Source: Eubacteriaceae bacterium ES3
GTDB lineage: Bacteria; Bacillota; Clostridia; Eubacteriales; Eubacteriaceae
DNA: 64,000 nt
Assembly: GCA_030586155.1 (NCBI GenBank)
Contig: CP130741.1
Coordinates: 614,680-678,679, forward strand
Reading direction: 5' to 3'
The notes below the pieces were generated by a model. It saw nothing but the letters and a program-made list of their open reading frames with translations, was not told the DNA's origin and searched no databases. A program made the translations under genes and the position numbers. Below are positions 53,099-62,826 of this stretch, in pieces (the first letter of the stretch is position 1; each line of letters begins with the position of its first letter).

Positions 53099-54631
53099 AT
53101 GCTCACAATGGATCAAATACATGATATCAGATTTCGGTTTTATGAGAAAGGGGAAAATATTTCACAAATCGCTGAAGCACTGCACATGGACTGGCGGACT
53201 GTCCGCAAATATATTGATCAGACGGATTTCAACGAACCGGCACCCAGGCCGGCAGTTGAAAAAAAATTCTGTCCCAAGTTAGAACCTTATAAAGCGATCA
53301 TCGATGAATGGCTGCTCAATGACAAATCTGCTCCCAGAAAACAGCGTCATACCGCCAAACGGGTGTTTGAACGTCTGCAGAAAGAAACACCCGGTTTTGA
53401 CTGTTCCTATCGGACCGTTGCCAGTTATTATGCAGAAAAACACAAAGAAATTTTTAAACAGAACCCAAAAGCATTTCTGCCACTGGTACATCAACCAGGC
53501 GAAGCGCAGGTCGATTTTGGCACTGCTGAATTTTATGAAAATGGCCGCAAGCTGACCGGAAAATACCTGGAGGTCTCTTTTCCGTACAGCAACAAAGGTT
53601 ATCTTCAGCTGTTCTACGGCGAAAACATGGAATGCCTGCTGGAAGGACTTGATGCCATCTTTCGGCATATCGGGTGTGTTCCGGCTGAACTCTGGTTTGA
53701 CAACACAAAAGTTATTGTTACGGACATTATCCGTGGCGGTGGGCGTAAACTCACCGAAAAATTCGAGCGTTTCCGGGAACATTACGGTTTCAAGGCAGTC
53801 TTCATGAATCCAAACGAAGGCCATGAAAAAGGCAATGTTGAGAACAAGGTCGGCTATCAGCGCCGTAACTTTCTGGTGCCGGTTCCGCACTTTCTGTCAC
53901 TGCCGGATTATAATCGTGGTTTGTTTAATCAATGCGAGGAGGATGCACAGCGGGATCATTACCGGTACGATGAGACGATTGAATCGCGTTTTCAGGCTGA
54001 TCTGAAGGCATCGCGCGAATTGCCGTCTGTTCCTTTTAATCTTAATGGGCATAAGACCCTGAAAGCCGACAAATGGGCAAAGGTTTATCTGAATAAAGGC
54101 AGGCATGCCTATTCAGTGGCCCCTAAATATGCCCAGTGTTCGGTTCATCTGGTACTGACGTCAGCTGCTGTTATCATTCAGGATGAAAACTTTAGAGAAA
54201 TCGTCCGCCATCGACGATTATACGGTGACAGCAAACAGGAACAGATGGACTGGCTGCCCTATCTGAAGCAGTTATCTCAGCGACCACGAGCGGTCAAATA
54301 TTCGGGAATTTATGAAATGATGCCCGAAACCATGCGGTCTTTTTTGGCCTCCTGCTCAGACAGTGAAACCGCTCAGGTCATCAGACTGCTTTCAGAACTG
54401 ACCAATCGATCCGGTTTTGAGAGCGCTCTGAATACAGTCGATCATGCCATTGCCTGTCAGGTAAAGGATGCTGACAGTCTTGCAAGTCTCTACCGGAGGC
54501 TGTATGCCGATGTTCCTGAACTTCCGGCCATGAATCTGCAGCCCGGAATTCCTCAAATGCAGCCGCTGATGCCGAATCTGGATGCTTATGACCGGCTACT
54601 TAATCAGAAGGAGGTTAGCCCCCATGCTTGA
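53099..54631 (+). CDS. istA: IS21 transposase IstA
   Basis: About 510 residues: HTH (GENISQIAEALHMDWRTVRKYI), DDE integrase core with QVDFGTAEF (first Asp), LWFDNTKVIV (second Asp) and NEGHEKGNVENKVGY (Glu), then the C-terminal Mu-type domain. ATG 53099 follows AGGAGG. Confidence 0.92.
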   Translation: MLTMDQIHDIRFRFYEKGENISQIAEALHMDWRTVRKYIDQTDFNEPAPRPAVEKKFCPKLEPYKAIIDEWLLNDKSAPRKQRHTAKRVFERLQKETPGFDCSYRTVASYYAEKHKEIFKQNPKAFLPLVHQPGEAQVDFGTAEFYENGRKLTGKYLEVSFPYSNKGYLQLFYGENMECLLEGLDAIFRHIGCVPAELWFDNTKVIVTDIIRGGGRKLTEKFERFREHYGFKAVFMNPNEGHEKGNVENKVGYQRRNFLVPVPHFLSLPDYNRGLFNQCEEDAQRDHYRYDETIESRFQADLKASRELPSVPFNLNGHKTLKADKWAKVYLNKGRHAYSVAPKYAQCSVHLVLTSAAVIIQDENFREIVRHRRLYGDSKQEQMDWLPYLKQLSQRPRAVKYSGIYEMMPETMRSFLASCSDSETAQVIRLLSELTNRSGFESALNTVDHAIACQVKDADSLASLYRRLYADVPELPAMNLQPGIPQMQPLMPNLDAYDRLLNQKEVSPHA

Positions 54632-55385
54632 CAATGAAATCTCTGAATGCTGCCGGAAACTGCGTCTCAGCCGGAACCTGGCCGAATTGGCTCAGACTGC
54701 CGAAGGTGACAGTCATCAGGAATATCTGTACCGGATTCTCAGCGAGGAACTCCAGTATCGGGAGATCTCCCGGACTGAAAAGCTGGTCAACAGTGCCGGA
54801 TTCTACAGCCGTCAGACTTTTGAAGGCTACCGCTTTGACGAAATCACGCTGCCTGCGGATCTGACCCCTGAAAGCCTGAAATCACTTGCTTTTATTAATG
54901 ACCACAAAAATATCATCATGTACGGCGGTACCGGAACCGGTAAAACCATGTTGTCAACCGCCCTTGGTGTGGCAGCCTGCCTTCAGGGTATACCAGTTAA
55001 ATTTTTTCGAACAGCGGCACTGGTCAATAAGCTTTCTGAAGCAAAAGCAGCCGGAACATTGACTGCTTTTCTTAAAAAACTGAATAAAGCTGAGTTGCTT
55101 ATTCTCGATGAATATGGCTATGTGCCGCTGGATCGGACGGGCTCCCAGCTGCTGTTTGAGATTATCTCCGACTGTTATCAGAACAGAAGTATTATTCTTA
55201 ATACCAATCTGGAATTTTCCCGATGGGTCAATGTCCTTTATGATGAACAGATGACGGCTGCCATGCTGGATCGGTTGCTGCATCACTGTCATCTGATTTT
55301 ATTCCCGGGTCCCAGTAACCGGATGCGAGAATCCAGCATTAATGACTTATATCGATCGATTTCGGAGAATCAGCCGAAAAACTGA
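54624..55385 (+). CDS. istB: IS21 helper ATPase IstB
   Basis: 253-residue DnaC-like AAA+ ATPase. Walker A GGTGTGKTML (about residue 100) and Walker B LLILDEYGYV. Starts at ATG 54624 behind AAGGAGG, overlapping istA by 8 bp. Confidence 0.92.
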   Translation: MLDNEISECCRKLRLSRNLAELAQTAEGDSHQEYLYRILSEELQYREISRTEKLVNSAGFYSRQTFEGYRFDEITLPADLTPESLKSLAFINDHKNIIMYGGTGTGKTMLSTALGVAACLQGIPVKFFRTAALVNKLSEAKAAGTLTAFLKKLNKAELLILDEYGYVPLDRTGSQLLFEIISDCYQNRSIILNTNLEFSRWVNVLYDEQMTAAMLDRLLHHCHLILFPGPSNRMRESSINDLYRSISENQPKN

Positions 55386-55520
55386 CAAACATTGCCTGCA
55401 ATGCGGTAATTTCTGCTGAAATTGCTTTGTATTTCAGTTTGCAAAACTATGGATTTTCCAGAATGCAACATTCTGTATTTTTCACTTGCAACTTTCTGCA
55501 AAAAGAACTTGCAAAAAACA

Positions 55521-56189
55521 GGATGAAACAATTCCCAGTTTTTGAAGGGTTTCCATCAACGAAGCTCCTTTCATCGGACTCCCGTTATCGGAATGCAGAA
55601 CCAGCGGCTGTTTAGCGGTTGAAATCGTTTCTGAAAGCGCTGCTTTTCGAACAAGTATGCTGGCATTTTGTGCGGATTCTTCCGGCCAGATTTCCCAGCC
55701 AACGATCTTTCGACTGTAAAGATCCAGAATCAGATAAAGATAATAGTGAAACCCCTTTACCGGACCCAGCAGCCACGTGATATCCCACATCCAGACCTGA
55801 TTCGGCCCTGTTGCTTTGTGGCTTGTGATAGTGCGCTTCTGAGGTTTTGATGAACGACCCCGATGATTATTCATGCCGGCTTCTTTCATCACACGGTATA
55901 TGGAAGATTCGGATGCAATATAGCGCCCCTCCTCATCTGCCAGACGGGGAACAATCTGACTGGGCGGCAGACTCTGATATTTTTTCGAATTCACGACTTT
56001 TATTATCTCTTTCCGTTCTGCTGGTGTCAGTTTATTGGAGGGAGTTGGCCGAATCCCAACGGGACGCTGATCTTCCAGCGGTGTTGCCGGATTTTTCCAG
56101 CGTGAAAAAGTACGTTCGCTGATGTTCAGCTCACGGCATGCCATAAATTGGCGGGCTCCGTTTTGAATGGCTACTTCGATTAAAGCAAC
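55521..56189 (-). pseudogene. IS3 (copy 2) OrfB, main piece
   Basis: Contains the HTH ELNISERTFSRWKN and the first two Asp of the integrase (VWMWDITWLLGP; LHSDNGSPM). Its first 13 codons lie at 62217-62254 beyond the IS66; there the OrfB start ATG overlaps the OrfA stop (ATGA). The 55521-55528 bases are one copy of the IS21 target duplication. Confidence 0.88.
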
Positions 56190-56257
56190 GTAAGCGTCCA
56201 ATAAACACATGGATTTAAAAATTGCCAAAAACATGAGAAAATAGACTCAAAAAATAA

Positions 56258-56297
56258 CTTTTAGTGTGTTCAGAGTGACTCTGAAAACACTAAAAGT
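56258..56297. other. Strong hairpin upstream of IS66 tnpA
   Basis: Near-perfect inverted repeat CTTTTAGTGT…ACACTAAAAG with inner TTCAGAGT / ACTCTGAA, just before tnpA. Likely blocks transcription or translation entering from outside the element. Confidence 0.6.
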
Positions 56298-56315
56298 AAG
56301 ATTGGAGAGTTAATA

Positions 56316-56678
56316 GTGGCACTGATGAAAGTTACCAATCACGCCATTCAAAAGGAAAAATGGCAGACAATGATCCAGGAGCGCATAGAAAGTGGATTGT
56401 CGATAAAAGCATGGTGTGCTAAAAACCAGGTTTCAGAAGGCAGTTATTATTACTGGCTCAAAACAATCAGAGAAGATTCATTGTTGAGGGCAGGTACGCT
56501 TGCGGTTACCGGTGGCACAGAGTTTGCAGAACTTTCTAGGAAAGCTACGGAAAGTAAAAGGAAATCAGATGGAGTCTGCGCAGTTATCCATTTTCAGGAG
56601 ATTGAGCTCGACATTTATAATGGCGCTGATTATGAGACACTGGAAACGGTGATTCAGCTCATCAGACAATCATGCTGA
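56316..56678 (+). CDS. tnpA: IS66 accessory protein TnpA
   Basis: 120 residues; N-terminal HTH-like part (KWQTMIQERIESGLSIKAWCAKNQVSEGSYYYWLKTIRE) as in IS66 OrfA. GTG start with GGAGAG RBS. Overlaps tnpB by 7 bp. Confidence 0.88.
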   Translation: MALMKVTNHAIQKEKWQTMIQERIESGLSIKAWCAKNQVSEGSYYYWLKTIREDSLLRAGTLAVTGGTEFAELSRKATESKRKSDGVCAVIHFQEIELDIYNGADYETLETVIQLIRQSC

Positions 56679-57028
56679 TTCGTTTCTCTGAAGATATTCG
56701 GATTTTTATAGCCTGTGGCTATACTGATATGCGACGGCAAATCGACGGACTGGCGGCCATCGTTCAAATGAACTTTCAGCTGGATCCATTTCAAAACGCC
56801 CTTTTCTTGTTCTGCGGTAAAAAACGGGACCGAATGAAGGCACTGTTTTGGGAAGGCGACGGATTCCTGTTGCTCTACAAGCGGCTTGAAAGTGGTATGT
56901 TTCAGTGGCCAAAATCAACAGATGAAGTTAGAGAAATTACCCCACAGCAGTATCGATGGTTATTGGAAGGACTCTCCATTGATCAGAAGAAAGCCATCGT
57001 CAATGTTAATAACAAGCGTTTGCTATAA
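56672..57028 (+). CDS. tnpB: IS66 accessory protein TnpB
   Basis: 118 residues. YTDMRRQIDGLAAIVQ and LFLFCGKKRDRMKALFWEGDGFLLLYKRLE are the classic IS66 Orf2 motifs. A hairpin near 57031-57065 follows. Confidence 0.92.
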   Translation: MLIRFSEDIRIFIACGYTDMRRQIDGLAAIVQMNFQLDPFQNALFLFCGKKRDRMKALFWEGDGFLLLYKRLESGMFQWPKSTDEVREITPQQYRWLLEGLSIDQKKAIVNVNNKRLL

Positions 57029-57136
57029 CCTCTGAAGCCCTTATATTTAGGCTGTTTCAGAGGTTTTTTCATGGTGAATCAGACCAGTTTATGGTATAAT
57101 AAGATCATAAAAAATCGATGAAAGGGTTCAGGTTCA

Positions 57137-58512
57137 ATGGTTGAAAAAACAACTGACAATACAGTCCTGCTTGATGTGATCAGGCAGCAGAATGAAACAA
57201 TTGCAGCGCTGAATAATACCATTGAACAGATGAATGCCGACTCAAAAGCACTTCGGGAACAGCTGGATTTTTTAACCCGCAAGCTGTTTGGGAAAAAGAG
57301 TGAAAAAACATCGGTGATATCGGGACAGATTGTTATGGAAGAGTTGGCTTTTGGTCAGTTTGATGAAGCAGAAATCGAAGCCTGCGCAGATGAGCCTGAA
57401 CCTGTCATTACACAAAAGAAAACCCGTGCCGGTTACTCCCGTGAAAAAGCGCTGGCCAATCTGCCTGAAGAAGACCGGATTTATTCACTACCGGAAGACC
57501 GTCAAATATGTCCTGCCGACGGAGCTGAACTCAATTATGCCGGGAAAAAATATTTGCGGACAGAGATCGAACATCTTCCGTCAACGTTAAAACTGGTTCA
57601 CATCTATCAGGAGACCTGGGAGTGTCGGACCTGCCGTAAAGAAGGTCGGCCTTACCACATTCAGGCGCCAGCGAACGAACCGTTGCTCCAGCATTCCATG
57701 GCCAGTCCATCCAGTGTCGCCTGGATCATGTATCAGAAATATGTCAACCATGTGCCGCTATACCGGCAGGAAAAAGACTTTAAAAATCTGGGGATGGAAC
57801 TTTCACGAAGCACCCTGTCCAACTGGATTGTAAAAATATCCGATGAATGGCTTGGCGCCATGGTATCCCGGTTTCACGAAAAGCTTCTGCTGCAAACGCA
57901 TCTGCATGCCGACGAAACACCGATCCAGGTCATGAAGGAGGAAGGGCGCCCCAATAGCGCTAAATCTTATATGTGGGTATTCACCTCCGGTTCACGGACT
58001 GATCAGTCGATTCGAATTTTTAAGTATCGGACCGGACGGGCCGGAAAGAATGCCACAGAATTTTTAAGTGGCTATCAAGGATATCTGCATACCGATGCTT
58101 ACTCAGGATATGGCGTTGTTAAAAATGTTAAAAGGTGCCTTTGCTGGAGTCATGCACGACGTTACTTTGTCGATGCCATGCCTAAAACGACTAAAAGCAC
58201 AGACGCTATCCTGCCGCAACAGGGTATTGCCTACTGCAACAAACTTTTTGAAATTGAAGAAACCCTGAAAAATTTAACGTCTGAAGAACGGCGAGTTCAG
58301 CGTCTAAAACAGGAAATCCCTGTTTTGGAGGCCTTTTGGGCGTGGGTTGATACCAATCTTGAAGTGGTGTTATTACGGTCTAAAATTGGTAAAGCTTTGC
58401 AGTATGTAAAAAATCAGAAAACTTTACTGATGACATATCTGGACGACGGGGATTGCGAGATTTCTAATAATCTTGCTGAAAACAGCATCCGCCCCTTCAC
58501 GGTAGGAAGAAA
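57137..58512 (+). pseudogene. tnpC: IS66 transposase TnpC, 5' part (split by the RIT element)
   Basis: Coiled-coil N-terminus, RKLFGKKSEK, a zinc-binding C-x2-C type segment (WECRTCRKEG), and the DDE core with LHADETPIQV, LHTDAYSGYGVV and, near the break, NNLAENSIRPFTVGRK. Only the last ~70 residues are missing and lie at 61930-62143; the catalytic Glu (LAENSIRPF) remains in this part. A stop inside the RIT end closes the frame at 58528. Confidence 0.9.
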
Positions 58513-58634
58513 TTATGTACTCAACTAGGTTATGTGCTGAATATGAAATAAAATATTTCTGGAAATTAAATTTTTCGAAACATCAGCACATAACAACATA
58601 AGCATATCTTGCTATTATAAGCAAAAAGGAGACA

Positions 58635-59852
58635 ATGCTTATGGACTGTGAAATGAAATGTAATGATTCGTTAATAAACTTTGAGGTCTATTTAAAGGAA
58701 AATGGTTATTCTAAAAATGTTATTCCGATGTATATACGAACAGTTCGGACATTTTTAAAAACCAATGAACTATTCTGGTCTTCATCAAAAGATACTGTTG
58801 AACTTAAATCTAATTTTTCAGATTATCTGAAAAATCAGCCATTGAATAGTCAAAAATCTATGATTCAGGCTGCGCTTCATCTTTTCTACTATTTTATTAG
58901 TGGTGAACAGTTTAACAGACGCCTCAATAGTAAGGATTTTAATTTTAATCCGTTGATTGAAACTGAAATTGAACGATTTCAAAGGTACTTAAAAGAAGTT
59001 GCCGGTCTCAGTAACAATACAATCATTTCTCAATGTAACACCATCAAAATATTTCTTTATAGCAATTTTCAGAAAACAGAATTTTCACCTGAGAAAATAA
59101 CGGCTGATCTTGTTCGTATTCATTTCACCCATACGCTTGGCCATGTTTTGCCATCATCGAAGAAAACAATCATTACCAGAATAAGGAGTTACATACGTTT
59201 TCTTGAATTTAGCGACGGATTCAGAGCAGATGAAATATTAAAATTGCCGATGACATCTCCAGTCTGGCGTCGTTCAGGGTTGCCCAAAATTTTAACCGAT
59301 GACGAGTTGAACCGTCTTTATAGTGTCTATGATCAAACAGAGCCGACAGATATCCGCAATTATGCAATTCTTCGCAGTTTAAAAGATTTGGGTTTGCGTT
59401 GTTCAGAAGTTGCAGGGTTAACGTTAGATGATATTAACTGGCCTCAGGGAACAATGCGAATAAAAAACACCAAATCTCATTCTGAAAGATTGCTTCCATT
59501 ACCGGCAATGACTGGTCAGGCACTTGAAGCATATTTGTTAAAGGTTCGCCCCGTAACCGAAGAGCGAACTCTATTTGTAAGGTTTAAAAATGAAACTGGT
59601 TTTCCAATGGGAGTATCGCAGATCCGTCAAACTGTAAGAAAAGCAGCAACCAAAGCTGGGCTTGAAAATTTTACGGGTACTCATATGTTAAGACACACAA
59701 CAGCGAAAAAAATGATTAATAATGGTACCAGTTTGAAGACAATTGCAGATATTCTTGGGCATGAATCCATTGAAACGACCAGCATTTATACAAAAGTCGA
59801 CATTGTTCAGTTACAGGAAGTGGCTGGTATATGGCCTGAGGTAATAAAATGA
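58635..59852 (+). CDS. RIT tyrosine recombinase A
   Basis: 405 residues, site-specific recombinase of the phage integrase fold: an N-terminal duplicated SAM-like core-binding region, then the catalytic set Arg in LGLRCSEVAGL, HMLRHTTAKK, ILGHESIETTSIYTKV (Tyr nucleophile). AAAAGGAGA RBS. Stop overlaps the next start (ATGA). Confidence 0.92.
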   Translation: MLMDCEMKCNDSLINFEVYLKENGYSKNVIPMYIRTVRTFLKTNELFWSSSKDTVELKSNFSDYLKNQPLNSQKSMIQAALHLFYYFISGEQFNRRLNSKDFNFNPLIETEIERFQRYLKEVAGLSNNTIISQCNTIKIFLYSNFQKTEFSPEKITADLVRIHFTHTLGHVLPSSKKTIITRIRSYIRFLEFSDGFRADEILKLPMTSPVWRRSGLPKILTDDELNRLYSVYDQTEPTDIRNYAILRSLKDLGLRCSEVAGLTLDDINWPQGTMRIKNTKSHSERLLPLPAMTGQALEAYLLKVRPVTEERTLFVRFKNETGFPMGVSQIRQTVRKAATKAGLENFTGTHMLRHTTAKKMINNGTSLKTIADILGHESIETTSIYTKVDIVQLQEVAGIWPEVIK

Positions 59853-60811
59853 ACGCTCATCTCATTACCAGGCAAGTAGAAGACTATATTGCTTACAAAA
59901 AAGGTCTGGGCTATCAGATCAAAGTAGAATCGGGTGAATTAAGACGCTTTGCTGCGTACACTCAATCCATTGGCTACGAAGGTTCATTAACTGTTGAACT
60001 TGCTTTTCAGTGGGCGATGCTTAAACCCGAATATTCACGCTGGTACATGGCAAGAAGGATGGAGACAGTCCGGACATTTGCAAAATATATTTGTGTTTTT
60101 GATCCAGATGCACAAATGATTCCCAAAGGTATGTTCGGGAAATGTCATGGCAGAACAACTCCTTATATTTTTTCTACCGAAGAAATTTGCACCTTGATGA
60201 AAGAAGCAACAAAGTTATATTCCCCTGATGGGCTGAGACGACTAACCATAGCAACCGCAATTGGTCTTTTATGGGTTACTGGGATGCGGCCGAATGAAAT
60301 CTGTCAGCTAATAAATAGCGATGTTGATTTGGTAAATGGTCAAATTCTTATAAGGGAAACAAAGTTTTTTAAAAAACGGCTTCTTCCTTTAGATGAAACA
60401 ACCATTGCTGCACTTAAAACATATGTAACAAACAGAGATCAACTTCGAAAATATTTTTCGGATGAACATTTTCTGATTATGACTGGTGGTCAGCAATTGA
60501 AGTTACGTAATCTTGAGTATGCAATGCAACTGATCAGAACAGTGCTTTTATCAGAAACCCAGAATTGGGTGCATCGACCACCCAGACTTTATGATATCCG
60601 CCATTCATTTGCATGCCATACTTTGTTAAAATGGTTAAAAAGCGGAATTGATGTAAATGCCAAAATACTTTATCTTAGCACTTATCTTGGTCATGTTAAG
60701 GTAGCCGATACTTACTGGTATTTGACGGGTACCCCAGAGTTGATGGACTTTGCTTCTTATTCTTTTGAATGTTTCTTTTATGGAAACGTCGGTAAGCATG
60801 ATGAAAAGTAA
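59849..60811 (+). CDS. RIT tyrosine recombinase B
   Basis: 320 residues. Catalytic Arg in TGMRPNEICQL, YDIRHSFACH, YLGHVKVADTYWYL with Tyr. The first His of the HxxR box is replaced by Tyr (YDIRH), as often in this second member. Translationally coupled to both neighbours. Confidence 0.9.
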   Translation: MNAHLITRQVEDYIAYKKGLGYQIKVESGELRRFAAYTQSIGYEGSLTVELAFQWAMLKPEYSRWYMARRMETVRTFAKYICVFDPDAQMIPKGMFGKCHGRTTPYIFSTEEICTLMKEATKLYSPDGLRRLTIATAIGLLWVTGMRPNEICQLINSDVDLVNGQILIRETKFFKKRLLPLDETTIAALKTYVTNRDQLRKYFSDEHFLIMTGGQQLKLRNLEYAMQLIRTVLLSETQNWVHRPPRLYDIRHSFACHTLLKWLKSGIDVNAKILYLSTYLGHVKVADTYWYLTGTPELMDFASYSFECFFYGNVGKHDEK

Positions 60812-61808
60812 AGATTTTCAGAGCCTGCTCCAACGCTATTTCGTGGAAAGACTGATTAATCAGCAAAGGGTTTCCCCTTGTACCATCGAATCCTATCGTG
60901 ATACATTTCGAATATTCTTGAAGTATATGCATGATGTGCAGCATATAAAATCAGATAAAATACAAATGGAAGATCTCAATGCTGATACTGTTGTTGAATT
61001 CCTGAATTATCTGGAAAAAGTCAGAAAAAATCAGGGAAAAACTATTAATAACCGTCTTGCAGCTATAAAAGCATTTATGGATTATGTTTCCTATCAATTT
61101 CCAGAATCTTTGGAATTAGTTCGTAGAATCAAAGCCATTCCTTTTCGCAACATCGATAAAAAAGATATTTCTTATCTTACAAAAGATGAAATAGATTGTT
61201 TGCTCAATGCCTGTAATATCAAAAATTCAGAGGGTAAACGTGACTATCTGATGGTGTTACTACTTTATAATTCCGGGATAAGAGTATCTGAAATGATCAC
61301 TATCCAGGGGAAAGACATTATTATTTCTGATAATGACCGCAGTCATTTAAGGATTATGGGAAAAGGTAGAAAAGAACGAATCGTTCCTTTGTGGCAATCA
61401 ACTACAAAATACCTCATTGAATATTTGCAGTTCAATAAAATTTCGGATCATGACTATCTGCTGTCTGGCAGAAATGTTAATCATTTGACCCGTTCGGGCG
61501 TTCGTTATCGAATTGACTGTATTGTTAAAGTCGCATCAGAAAAAAATTCGAAATTAAAAACCAAAAACATAACGCCACATGTATTTCGCCATTCAACAGC
61601 AATGAGTCTGCTCCAGGCAGGCGTTGACCTTTCCACAATTGCAATATGGCTTGGACATGAAAGTATAGAGACGACTCACAAATATATGGTTGCTGATATA
61701 ACGTTAAAAGAAAAAGCGCTAGACAAACTTAATGAACCCAACGTGAATCAGTCAAACAATCGATATCATGCTACCGATGATATTTTGCAATTCTTAAACT
61801 CATTATGA
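60798..61808 (+). CDS. RIT tyrosine recombinase C
   Basis: About 336 residues. Catalytic Arg in SGIRVSEMI, HVFRHSTAMS, WLGHESIETTHKYMVAD. Overlaps recombinase B by 14 bp. Starts at 60780 or 60750 are also in frame; 60798 gives the family length. All three catalytic sets look intact, so the element may be functional. Confidence 0.9.
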   Translation: MMKSKDFQSLLQRYFVERLINQQRVSPCTIESYRDTFRIFLKYMHDVQHIKSDKIQMEDLNADTVVEFLNYLEKVRKNQGKTINNRLAAIKAFMDYVSYQFPESLELVRRIKAIPFRNIDKKDISYLTKDEIDCLLNACNIKNSEGKRDYLMVLLLYNSGIRVSEMITIQGKDIIISDNDRSHLRIMGKGRKERIVPLWQSTTKYLIEYLQFNKISDHDYLLSGRNVNHLTRSGVRYRIDCIVKVASEKNSKLKTKNITPHVFRHSTAMSLLQAGVDLSTIAIWLGHESIETTHKYMVADITLKEKALDKLNEPNVNQSNNRYHATDDILQFLNSL

Positions 61809-61929
61809 TAATTAGGTTATGTGCTGGACCGATAGAAAAAACGTCTGACGAATCAATTTTTGCCCAGTTTCAGCACATAACCTAGTTGAGTACATAATTT
61901 CTTTTATGTGCTTAAGCACATAAAAGAAA

Positions 61930-62143
61930 GAACTGGCTTTTCGCAGGCAGTCCTGACGGCGCGAGTGCCAGTGCGATTGTTTACTCGATTGTTGAAACTG
62001 CCAAAGCGAATCAATTGAATCCCTATAAATATCTGGAATTTTTATTGAAAAAGCTTCCAGCGATTCCATTCCATGAAGACAAAACTCTGCTGGATCAGCT
62101 GCTTCCCTGGAATGCTGATGTTCAGACTATGTGTAAAGTTTAA
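61930..62143 (+). pseudogene. tnpC: IS66 transposase TnpC, 3' part
   Basis: Resumes with NWLFAGSPDGASASAIVYSIVETAKANQLNPYKYLEFLLKKLP and ends LLPWNADVQTMCKV, the normal TnpC C-terminus. The removed join reads GRK-NWLF. Confidence 0.9.
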
Positions 62144-62250
62144 TAGTGTAAATAGAAAATGGCGGCTTTTAGGCCGCCATACTTATTTTTTGTACATGCT
62201 TTTATTGGACGCTTACAAAGCAACAGCGATTTTGCGATCTGAGGTTGGGA

Positions 62251-62748
62251 TCATTCGTCCTCGGGCTCCCCCCAGATCGCTTGTGCCTTTTTTCTAAGCA
62301 CCAGTAATGCTGCTGTTTCAGCCAATGCTGCTTCCTTTCGCTTCAGTTCGCGATTGAGTTGGGTCACCTGTTTTTTTGATTCGCTTAGATCTTTTTTAAG
62401 TCTCTTTGATTCATTGGCAACACTCCCATTGGCATTGATGCAGGCATCCCGCCAGGCTTCGATTTGTTCAACATAAAGGCCTTTTTCACGGCTATATTCA
62501 GCCAGCTCAGCCTGATTCATACGGGCTGTTTCCAGGACGATCAGAAATTTATCCTCACTGGACCAGTCTTCTGAAGTTCCTGTTCCCGAGGGTGCTGCCA
62601 TTCCGGACGCTTTTGCCTGCTTCTTCCACTTGAAAAGTGTCTGCTCTGAAACACCGGTTTCATTATGCAGCTGGCGAACTGATTTGCTGATCGGCGGCAA
62701 CATCTGCTGGATAATATGTTCTTTGAATTCATCGCTATATTGTGTCAT
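62251..62748 (-). CDS. IS3 (copy 2) transposase OrfA
   Basis: 165 residues: HTH (ISKSVRQLHNETGVSEQTLFKWKKQAK), then a long helix with coiled coil (SKRLKKDLSESKKQVTQLNRELKRKEAALAETAALL). Intact, but its OrfB is disrupted. OrfB begins at ATG 62254 overlapping this stop. Confidence 0.88.
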   Translation of the reverse strand: MTQYSDEFKEHIIQQMLPPISKSVRQLHNETGVSEQTLFKWKKQAKASGMAAPSGTGTSEDWSSEDKFLIVLETARMNQAELAEYSREKGLYVEQIEAWRDACINANGSVANESKRLKKDLSESKKQVTQLNRELKRKEAALAETAALLVLRKKAQAIWGEPEDE

Positions 62749-62826
62749 GTGATACTCCTATCCTTTTCTATATTTACTATAATATAGTATATTCAATCAC
62801 CTGACAACTATCCTAACACATAGTGA

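Larger units (their letters stand above)
52947..55520 (+). mobile_element. IS21-family element
   Basis: Related 35-bp ends beginning TGTTT and sharing CAGAAAGTTGCAA, flanked by a perfect 8-bp target duplication GGATGAAA (52939-52946 and 55521-55528). Carries intact istA and istB, so it may still be active. Further internal TTGCAAA/AAATCCAGA repeats near the left end are likely transposase sites. Confidence 0.9.
58513..61897 (+). mobile_element. RIT element (recombinase in trio) inserted in IS66 tnpC
   Basis: Three consecutive overlapping tyrosine recombinases between perfect 27-bp terminal inverted repeats (58513-58539 and 61871-61897). Each terminus also holds a second, inverted 12-13 bp copy of GGTTATGTGCTG (about 58590-58605 and 61813-61825). 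A 32-bp perfect palindrome with core GTGCTTAAGCAC (61898-61929) follows the right repeat. The AAGAAA just outside the left repeat is the tnpC sequence and appears again at the right border. Confidence 0.88.
56190..62216 (+). mobile_element. IS66-family element containing a RIT element
   Basis: Ends start GTAAGCGTCCAATAAA (left, 56190) and match inverted at the right (…TTTATTGGACGCTTAC, 62216). Perfect 8-bp target duplication AAAGCAAC (56182-56189 and 62217-62224). Encodes tnpA, tnpB and a tnpC split by the RIT element. Confidence 0.92.
52541..62820 (-). mobile_element. IS3-family element (copy 2) carrying nested IS21, IS66 and RIT elements
   Basis: Related ends: TGTCAAGATAGTTG at 52541 and the complement of a GGATAGTTGTCAGG-type sequence at about 62800-62820, with a 4-bp TAGT on both outer sides (52537-52540, 62821-62824). 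Its orfB is cut twice but rejoins cleanly when the IS21 and the IS66 are removed with one copy of each target duplication. Confidence 0.82.

Noticed and set aside
53279-53890. 203-codon minus-strand frame inside istA
   Set aside because: Shadow of the istA coding strand; no RBS, composition Phe-rich as expected for an antisense frame.
58635-61808. Tn554-like transposon
   Set aside because: Tn554 has two recombinases plus a small TnpC protein; here all three are full tyrosine recombinases with inverted repeats, the RIT layout.
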